This document shows, one piece after another, positions 7,053 through 12,206 of a stretch of DNA of 12,206 bases. The stretch spans positions 1 through 12,206 of the forward strand of contig JAJAYM010000287.1 of assembly GCA_027117675.1 (NCBI GenBank), read 5' to 3'. Source of the stretch: Actinomycetes bacterium. Its GTDB lineage: Bacteria; Actinomycetota; Actinomycetes; JAHEKZ01. The notes under the pieces were generated by a model that was not told where the DNA came from, made no database searches, and saw only the letters and a list, made by a program, of their open reading frames with translations. The position numbers and the translations under genes are program-made. Every line of letters starts with the position of its first letter. The stretch's first letter is position 1.

Positions 7053-7132
7053 AGGCGGAGCGTAGTCACAGAGGCGGGCCGTTACACAGCGTCACCCAGT
7101 TGGCCCACCGTCCAATGACTAACTCGGTCGGA

Positions 7133-7160
7133 TCAAGAAACGCCCGGTGGCTGCCGACAC
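7133..7160 (+). promoter_or_regulatory. Candidate sigma-28 (FliA/WhiG-type) promoter of the chemotaxis gene
   Basis: TCAAG (7133-7137) and GCCGACAC (7153-7160) are separated by 15 nt. Counted as TCAA-N16-GCCGACAC, this resembles the TAAA-N16-GCCGATAA layout of motility sigma factors of the FliA/SigD/WhiG family, with three of four and six of eight matches. It reads toward the MCP gene and would leave a leader of roughly 100 nt. Chemoreceptor genes are typical targets of this sigma factor. The call is by eye. Confidence 0.5.
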
Positions 7161-7265
7161 AACTGGTGTCTTGCCCGGACTACCTGCGGGTGCGCCCTCG
7201 TTGGCGCGCATCGCTGACGGTTGCTGGCGTGATGACGGGGCGCTTCTAGAAGTCGGAAAGGTGTG

Positions 7266-8795
7266 ATGGACAACCCGCAGCAGTTGGCGCGCACCGGGGC
7301 TTTGGCGGCATGGGTCAATGCCGGCTTGGGCCTGGTGCTGACCCTGCTCATCAGCGTCGCTGACGACTCAGTGCCGGTGTTGCTGGTGTCGGCACTGGTC
7401 TGGTGCCTGCTGGGGTTCGTCTTTGCCGCGTTCGTCACGGTGCTGGCGCGACGCGTCGCCAGTCAACAGCTTGAGCTCGGCAACCGCCGGTTGGCCCATG
7501 CTTTGATCACGACTGAGATGGTGTGGGTCGCCGGGCTGGTCGCCCTCACCGGCGGGCTGCGGAGCCCGGTTTGGATCTTGTTCGTCACGGTGGCGGTCTT
7601 TGTCGCCGATGTTGTCGAACGCAAGGGCCTGGCCACCTTCACCCTGCTGGCGCTCGCCATGCTGTTCGCTGCGTCCTTGGCCTCTGGGACTTTGAGCCTG
7701 CAGGTGCTTCCTTGGTTGGTGGCGGCTGCGGCGATCATTCCGCTGACGGTGGGATTCGACGAGATGCTCAAGTCCGGAATACATGAGGGACACAACAGTC
7801 GCCTGCAACGAAGTGTCGAAGAGCTCTCGGTCTCGTTGGGGTTGGCCGCCGAAGGCGATCTCGCAGTTGCCATCCCGACGCCCCACGGCGACGACGTCGC
7901 TCTGCACTCGTTGGCGATCAACATTGACGAGACACTCGTTTCGCTGCGCATGCTGGTCGACCGGGTACGTGACGGCGGCGAGCGGATCTCTGAGAGTGCG
8001 CAAGAGCTGCAGTCAGCTGCCGAGCTGCAGGCGTCCGCCTCGTCGAAGCAATCTGGCGCGGTGACCGAGTCGACAGTGACGTTGCAACAACTTGCTGACA
8101 TGGCCGAGACGATTGCAGCGTCGAGCGCTGAAGTCGTAGACCAGGCCGCCTTGACCTTCCGGTTCGCTGAGGAGGGCCAGGAGGCTGTCACCAACGCCGT
8201 CGTCGCGATTGACGCGATCGCGCATCGCTCTCGATTGGTGGCCGAGCGCACCGCGGCGTTGGCCGACAAGTCAGGTGAGATCGGGCGCATCCTCGATGTC
8301 ATTGACGAAATGGCGAACCAGACCAACCTTCTCGCACTGAATGCCGCGATCGAAGCCGCGCGTGCCGGTGAACACGGCCGCGGGTTTGCCGTTGTTGCTG
8401 CAGAGGTGCGAAAGCTTGCCGAGCGCGCGCAGGCGTCTACCAAGCAGATCCAGACGATTGTCTCGGAGATCCAGGCCGAGATGCGGGCAACGACTGCGGC
8501 CACGGCAGAAGGCGCCGAAGAGGTGCTCAACGGTGTCGCGTTGGCGCGCGACGTCGTCACGGTGCTGGAACGGATCTCCGAAGTCGCTGACGAGACAACA
8601 ACAGCGGCTCGCGAGATCTCGAACGCGAGCGCCCAACAGCGAACCGCGTCGGCAGAGGTCGCATCAGCGATGAACGACGTTGTCGGTGTGTCCGAGCAGA
8701 CGGCCACTGGGTCACGCGAGGCCGCGCATGCCGCTGCGTCGCTGACCTCGCTGGCCGACGACCTCAGAGAGTCCATCGCCCGCTTCCGCATCTAG
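7266..8795 (+). CDS. Methyl-accepting chemotaxis protein with six N-terminal membrane helices
   Basis: This 509-residue chemoreceptor should relay a signal to a CheA/CheW array that controls flagellar rotation. About six hydrophobic segments (roughly 12-32, 36-60, 79-96, 102-116, 121-140, 145-164) fill the N-terminus, with no large extracellular ligand domain. A HAMP-like region follows (about 184-235, containing AEGDLAVAI), then a long coiled coil with the highly conserved signalling tip, including DEMANQTNLLALNAAIEAAR (347-366) and GFAVVAAEVRKLAERA (373-388). The C-terminus ends at RFRI without the NWETF-type CheR/CheB tether. ATG at 7266 is chosen because GGAAAGG (7255-7261) sits four bases before it; an in-frame GTG at 7263 is an alternative. 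It has its own promoter and terminator candidates, and no other chemotaxis or flagellar gene is in the window. Confidence 0.93.
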   Translation: MDNPQQLARTGALAAWVNAGLGLVLTLLISVADDSVPVLLVSALVWCLLGFVFAAFVTVLARRVASQQLELGNRRLAHALITTEMVWVAGLVALTGGLRSPVWILFVTVAVFVADVVERKGLATFTLLALAMLFAASLASGTLSLQVLPWLVAAAAIIPLTVGFDEMLKSGIHEGHNSRLQRSVEELSVSLGLAAEGDLAVAIPTPHGDDVALHSLAINIDETLVSLRMLVDRVRDGGERISESAQELQSAAELQASASSKQSGAVTESTVTLQQLADMAETIAASSAEVVDQAALTFRFAEEGQEAVTNAVVAIDAIAHRSRLVAERTAALADKSGEIGRILDVIDEMANQTNLLALNAAIEAARAGEHGRGFAVVAAEVRKLAERAQASTKQIQTIVSEIQAEMRATTAATAEGAEEVLNGVALARDVVTVLERISEVADETTTAAREISNASAQQRTASAEVASAMNDVVGVSEQTATGSREAAHAAASLTSLADDLRESIARFRI

Positions 8796-8821
8796 CTCAG
8801 CATCCCTTCAGGGACCCCTCA

Positions 8822-8857
8822 CCCCCAAGCCCGCCTGCTCCCTGGGGGCCACTTTTT
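8822..8857 (+). terminator. Candidate rho-independent terminator of the MCP gene
   Basis: CCCCCA (8822-8827) pairs with TGGGGG (8843-8848), and TTTTT (8853-8857) follows four bases later. It lies 27 nt after the MCP stop and before the ChrA ribosome site. A competing stem, CAGGGA with TCCCTG ending at 8844, is possible. The 15-nt loop and short T-run make it a moderate candidate. Confidence 0.5.
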
Positions 8858-8890
8858 GCCGCCGACTGTGCTGGCTGAGAAGGTGGTGGC

Positions 8891-10225
8891 GTGCAGATAC
8901 CGATCGCCGCGCCCAGCCTTCGGGAAGCCGCGCGAACGTGGGGCTACGTGGGCGTCAACAGTTTCGGCGGCCCGGCTGGACAGATCGCCGTTATGCATAG
9001 GGTCGTCGTCGACGAGCGCAAGTGGGTCGACGAGAAGCGCTACCTGCACGCCCTCAACTTCTGCATGGTGCTTCCCGGCCCGGAGGCTCTGCAGCTTGCC
9101 GTGTACCTCGGTTGGGTCCTGAACGGGGTAGCCGGGGCGTTGGTGGCCGGAATCTTGTTCGTACTCCCCGGTCTTGCGGTGATGGCGGTGCTCGCGGCCG
9201 GTTACGCGTCGTTTGGTGACATTGGCTGGATCTCGGCGATTCTGTTCGGAATCTCGACCGCGGTGATCGCGATCGTGGTTCAGGCGGTCGTCCGCGTGGG
9301 ACGCCGCTCACTGCGGACGCCGGCCCTCGTTGCACTGGCCGTGGCTGCCTTCGTCGCCCTTGCGTTCTTCAACATTCTGTTTCCCTTCGTGGTGATTGCT
9401 GCACTGGCGATTGGCTGGGTGGTTGGACGCCGTTCGCCGGACGCACTGAGCGTCCGAGTTGATAAGGGCGCCGACGTCGACCAGGTATCGAAGTCGGCGG
9501 CCCGCTCAGCGCGTCGCGCTGGGTATGCCGCACTCGTCCTGTGGGCCGTACCCCTGCTTCTCCTCATGGCCGCACTCGGCATGGAGAACGTGTTCAGCCA
9601 ACAGGCGTGGCTCTTCGCCAAGACGGCTGTCCTCTCCTTCGGTGGCGCCTATGCGGCGCTCTCCTATGTGTCCCAGCAAGCCGTGGTGAACTACGAGTGG
9701 CTCGAGCCCCGCGACATGGTGGCCGGCCTCGGGCTGGCCGAGACGACGCCAGGCCCCCTCGTTCTCGTCATGACGTTCGTGGGATACGTCGGTGCATTCA
9801 GATCCGCAGACGAGCTGGGCATGCCGGCGGTCGCGGCCGGCTTGATCGGATTCGTGATCGCCGCGTGGGCGACCTTTTTGCCCTCGTTCGGATTCGTGCT
9901 CATCGGAGCTCCATCGGTGGAACGGCTGCGCCACAACCCACGGATCGCCGGCGCCCTGGCGGCGGTGACGGCCGCTGTGGTGGGGGTCATCGCCGACCTA
10001 GCGCTGTGGTTCTCGCTCAACGTTCTCTTTGGAGAGCTGTCCGAGGAGACCTGGGGGCCGGTCACCGTCGATGTGCCAACGACCGGCTCGTTGGACGTCT
10101 GGGCGCTGGCCCTCACCGTGGCGTGCCTGGTGCTCGTTCTCGGTGTGAAATGGGGGCTGCTGCGCGTCCTTGTCTTTGCGGCTACCGCCGGTCTCATCCT
10201 CTCGGCGATCGGCGCCCATCCGTAA
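8891..10225 (+). CDS. chrA: ChrA chromate ion transporter, two-domain (long-chain) type
   Basis: This 444-residue inner-membrane protein matches the CHR family, which exports chromate and gives resistance to it, probably driven by the membrane potential. The two homologous halves are clear. The N-terminal half has SFGGPAGQIA (24-33) and LPGPEA (61-66); the C-terminal half has SFGGAYAALSYV (249-260) and ETTPGPL (284-290). Each is followed by hydrophobic segments, with a charged loop around 181-210 between the halves. Length is usual for the fused form. The GTG start at 8891 has GAGAAGG (8877-8883) seven bases upstream. No chrB regulator or chromate reductase gene is adjacent, so chromate as the physiological substrate is inferred from family only. 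It is downstream of the MCP terminator candidate and 53 nt upstream of the tmsA-like gene. Confidence 0.9.
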   Translation: MQIPIAAPSLREAARTWGYVGVNSFGGPAGQIAVMHRVVVDERKWVDEKRYLHALNFCMVLPGPEALQLAVYLGWVLNGVAGALVAGILFVLPGLAVMAVLAAGYASFGDIGWISAILFGISTAVIAIVVQAVVRVGRRSLRTPALVALAVAAFVALAFFNILFPFVVIAALAIGWVVGRRSPDALSVRVDKGADVDQVSKSAARSARRAGYAALVLWAVPLLLLMAALGMENVFSQQAWLFAKTAVLSFGGAYAALSYVSQQAVVNYEWLEPRDMVAGLGLAETTPGPLVLVMTFVGYVGAFRSADELGMPAVAAGLIGFVIAAWATFLPSFGFVLIGAPSVERLRHNPRIAGALAAVTAAVVGVIADLALWFSLNVLFGELSEETWGPVTVDVPTTGSLDVWALALTVACLVLVLGVKWGLLRVLVFAATAGLILSAIGAHP

Positions 10226-10266
10226 CGATCTTGGTCAAAGCCCTCGCGCCGGTGGCCGGACCTTCC

Positions 10267-10272
10267 TAGGCT
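10267..10272 (+). promoter_or_regulatory. Candidate -10 element for leaderless tmsA transcription
   Basis: TAGGCT fits the TANNNT -10 pattern and ends six bases before the GTG start at 10279, so transcription would begin at or beside the start codon. No Shine-Dalgarno sequence precedes this GTG, which agrees with a leaderless mRNA, a common arrangement in actinobacteria. No good -35 hexamer is seen. Confidence 0.4.
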
Positions 10273-10278
10273 CAGCGT

Positions 10279-11676
10279 GTGACGGAGCGCCTGATCGCCC
10301 CCAGCACCCTGGGTGCCCGCGCCGTCTACCAGGTGGCGGTTGATCGCCTTCGTTCGCAATACCGCGCGTTGAGCGAGGACGAGCCGGTCCGGTTGGCGAA
10401 GAAGACGTCGAACCTGTTCCGGATGCGCGACGCCAACAGAGCGCAGGGCCTGGACGTCTCGGCCTTCTCCGGAGTCATCGAGGTCGACCCCGTCAACCGC
10501 ACGGCAGACGTGCTCGGCATGACCACCTACGAGGACCTCGTCGACGCGACGCTTCGTCACGGGCTCATGCCCATGGTCGTTCCGGAGCTCAAGACCATCA
10601 CCCTGGGCGGTGCCGTCACCGGCTTGGGAATCGAGTCGACGTCCTTCCGTCACGGTTGCCCGCACGAATCCGTCATCGACTTCGATGTACTCACCGGCGA
10701 CGGACGCGTGCTCACCGTGACGCCGAATGGTCCGCACGCAGACCTCTTCACCGGATTCCCAAACTCGTACGGCACCCTCGGCTACGCGCTCCGCCTGCGG
10801 ATCGAACTTGCGCCAGTGAAACCCTTTGTCGCACTCGAGCACTACCCAGTCCAGTCCGCACAGGACGCTGCCTCGACGATCCGCGAGGTTACCCAGACGC
10901 GAGCGCACCGTGGACGCCCCGTCGACTTCCTCGACGGAGTGGTGTTCAGTCACGACCGCATCATCATCACCGTCGGCCGGTTCGTTGACGAAGCACCGTA
11001 CCTGTCCGACTACACCAGGGCGAAGATCTACTACAAGTCCTTGGAGCAGCGCAGCAGCGACTACCTCACCATTCGCGACTACCTGTGGCGCTGGGACACC
11101 GACTGGTTCTGGTGCTCGAGGGCGCTCGGCGTGCAACATCGGATGGTCCGCCCCTTCCTGCCGCGCCGCCTGTTGCGCAGCGACGTCTACTGGAAGATGG
11201 TGGGCTTCGAGCGTCGCCACGGTTGGAAGTCAGGGTGGGACGCCAAGCGCGGGCTGGCACCTCGTGAGGCAGTGATCCAGGACGTTGAGGTGCCGGTCGA
11301 CCGTCTCGCCGAGTTTCTCGCGTTCTTTCACGAAGAAATCGGCATCGCGCCACTGTGGCTCTGTCCACTACGGCAGCGCAACCCTGATGTGACCTGGGAC
11401 CTGTACGCACTCGACGCCTCGACGACTTATGTGAATCTCGGCTTCTGGTCATCAGTGGAGACGAAGCCGGCACAGCGCGAGGGTCACCACAACCGAAGGA
11501 TCGAAGAGGTGGTGGCCGAGCTCGGCGGACGAAAGTCGCTGTACTCGTCGTCGTACTACGAACCGGACAACTTCTGGAGCGTCTACAACGGTGCGCAGTA
11601 CGCGCTGCTGAAGAAGCAGTACGACCCTCGGGGTCGGCTTCTTGATCTGTATGACAAGAGTGTGCGGGGGCGTTGA
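10279..11676 (+). CDS. tmsA: FAD-dependent acyl-methylene reductase, TmsA/BfaA type
   Basis: This 465-residue FAD-linked oxidoreductase of the DHCR24 (delta-24 sterol reductase)-like group is assigned to the TmsA/BfaA role: reducing the 10-methylene intermediate on an acyl chain to a 10-methyl group, as in tuberculostearic acid. Evidence includes the FAD_binding_4 region with PELKTITLGGAVTGLGIEST (102-121), which resembles the flavin-binding stretch of DHCR24, followed by FRHG (123-126) and FPNSYGTLGYALRL (160-173). The C-terminal half is rich in Trp and Tyr and ends with KQYDPRGRLLDLYDK (446-460). The assignment depends strongly on the next gene, a cyclopropane-synthase-like methyltransferase 12 nt away, the known bfaA-bfaB order. 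The GTG start at 10279 has no ribosome site and may be leaderless. No sterol pathway genes are seen, which argues against a true sterol reductase. Confidence 0.82.
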   Translation: MTERLIAPSTLGARAVYQVAVDRLRSQYRALSEDEPVRLAKKTSNLFRMRDANRAQGLDVSAFSGVIEVDPVNRTADVLGMTTYEDLVDATLRHGLMPMVVPELKTITLGGAVTGLGIESTSFRHGCPHESVIDFDVLTGDGRVLTVTPNGPHADLFTGFPNSYGTLGYALRLRIELAPVKPFVALEHYPVQSAQDAASTIREVTQTRAHRGRPVDFLDGVVFSHDRIIITVGRFVDEAPYLSDYTRAKIYYKSLEQRSSDYLTIRDYLWRWDTDWFWCSRALGVQHRMVRPFLPRRLLRSDVYWKMVGFERRHGWKSGWDAKRGLAPREAVIQDVEVPVDRLAEFLAFFHEEIGIAPLWLCPLRQRNPDVTWDLYALDASTTYVNLGFWSSVETKPAQREGHHNRRIEEVVAELGGRKSLYSSSYYEPDNFWSVYNGAQYALLKKQYDPRGRLLDLYDKSVRGR

Positions 11677-11684
11677 GGAGGAGG
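11677..11684 (+). promoter_or_regulatory. Strong ribosome binding site of tmsB
   Basis: GGAGGAGG immediately follows the tmsA stop codon and lies four bases before the ATG at 11689. It is the strongest Shine-Dalgarno match in the window and contrasts with the absent one before tmsA, which suggests the methyltransferase is translated more strongly from a shared transcript. Confidence 0.8.
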
Positions 11685-11688
11685 AACT

Positions 11689-12206
11689 ATGGCGACGTCG
11701 ATTGCCACAGCCTTTGGTCGCGTGCTGGGAGAACGCCGTGGCCTCAGGTTGACGGCCTATGACGGCAGCACCTTCGGCGCCGCGGCCGCCGACGTCACGC
11801 TCTCCATTCGCTCACCGGAGGCCGTCCAGTACCTCGCGACAGCGCCAGGTGACCTCGGGCTCGCTCGCGCCTTCGTCAGCGGATCCTTGGTTGTCGAGGA
11901 AAACTTGCACCGCGGGCTGACCCTTCTCGTCTTGGACGGCGCCCAAGACTCGACGACCCGCGACAAGCTGCAGGTGCTTCGCGAGCTGGGCGGATGGGTG
12001 CTGCGCCGCCCACCACTGCCACCCGAGGAGGTGACCCCTCCGTGGCGTCGTGGGCTGCGTCATAGCAAGGAGCGGGATGCCAACGCGATCGCGCATCACT
12101 ACGACGTGTCGAACCGTTTCTACGAGATGGTTCTTGGGCCCTCGATGACGTACACGTGCGCCCTCTACCCGGACGCCGGCGCATCGCTGGAGACGGCTCA
12201 GACCGC
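11689..12206 (+). CDS. tmsB: Cyclopropane-fatty-acid-synthase-like methyltransferase, TmsB/BfaB type (partial)
   Basis: The open frame runs from ATG 11689 to the window edge, giving the first 172 residues; the C-terminus is missing. Members of this family transfer a methyl group from S-adenosylmethionine to the double bond of a phospholipid acyl chain. The TmsB/BfaB subgroup makes a 10-methylene branch from oleate. Visible are the N-terminal non-catalytic domain (about 1-125), with YLATAPGDLGLARAFVSGSL (48-67) typical of CFA synthases, and the start of the methyltransferase domain, with HHYDVSNRFYEMVLG (136-150) and MTYTCALYP (153-161). The SAM-binding glycine loop lies beyond the edge. It follows tmsA by 12 nt behind a strong ribosome site, so an operon is likely. 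Without the partner gene it could equally be called a plain cyclopropane synthase. Confidence 0.85.
   Translation, partial: MATSIATAFGRVLGERRGLRLTAYDGSTFGAAAADVTLSIRSPEAVQYLATAPGDLGLARAFVSGSLVVEENLHRGLTLLVLDGAQDSTTRDKLQVLRELGGWVLRRPPLPPEEVTPPWRRGLRHSKERDANAIAHHYDVSNRFYEMVLGPSMTYTCALYPDAGASLETAQT

Noticed and set aside
5430..7118. 562-codon plus-strand open frame antisense to the GGT and oleA genes
   Set aside because: The opposite strand encodes clear GGT and OleA motifs. The plus-strand translation is low in hydrophobic patterning and shows no domain; it is a GC-rich shadow frame.
7053..7265. Riboswitch in the leader of the MCP gene
   Set aside because: Only weak short stems (such as GCGCC 7192-7196 with GGCGC 7203-7207) and a CTTCTAGAAG palindrome (7243-7252) are visible; no known riboswitch core could be matched by eye.
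7463..8791. 442-codon minus-strand open frame antisense to the MCP gene
   Set aside because: Very rich in Ser, Ala and Thr with no recognisable fold, mirroring the repetitive heptad codons of the MCP coiled coil.
9691..11220. 509-codon minus-strand open frame across chrA and tmsA
   Set aside because: It spans two genes with clear family motifs on the plus strand; its own translation shows no motif.

Overview
This window is high-GC DNA from an actinobacterium. The reading frames use GTG starts freely, two junctions have 4-nt GTGA stop/start overlaps, and the OleB and OleC domains are fused into one protein as in actinobacterial olefin producers. A long-chain olefin cluster, a methyl-accepting chemotaxis protein with a sigma-28-like promoter and a 10-methyl-branched fatty acid (tuberculostearic acid type) gene pair together would suit a motile relative of Nocardioides or Aeromicrobium. 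That placement is inference.

Layout, left to right. (1) A GNAT acetyltransferase (42-542, +) is followed by a 250-nt gene-free stretch rich in inverted repeats (592-769). (2) A tRNA-Ser(UGA) gene lies at 793-877 (-). (3) A strong two-tier hairpin (919-960) sits directly after the oleD stop. It closes the minus-strand run oleA (5509-4493), oleBC fusion (4496-1926), oleD (1929-961), in which both junctions overlap by GTGA. (4) Upstream of oleA on the same strand, 82 nt away, is a gamma-glutamyltransferase-family gene (7052-5592). (5) After a 213-nt divergent intergenic region come plus-strand genes: a six-helix methyl-accepting chemotaxis protein (7266-8795) with its own promoter and terminator candidates, a two-domain ChrA chromate transporter (8891-10225), a DHCR24-like FAD oxidoreductase (10279-11676, TmsA/BfaA type), and the first 172 codons of a cyclopropane-fatty-acid-synthase-like methyltransferase (11689 to window end, TmsB/BfaB type).

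How the genes work together. From established enzymology, OleA condenses two fatty acyl-CoAs head to head, OleD reduces the beta-keto acid, the OleC domain closes a beta-lactone and the OleB domain decarboxylates it to a cis internal alkene. All catalytic residues expected for this route are visible. TmsB and TmsA methylenate and then reduce an unsaturated acyl chain to a 10-methyl fatty acid. The window therefore holds two acyl-chain-tailoring systems about 5 kb apart, separated by apparently unrelated genes (GGT, MCP, ChrA).

No CRISPR array, transposase, phage gene or wholly unknown multi-gene system was seen. The least explained part is the structured non-coding DNA on both sides of the tRNA-Ser gene.
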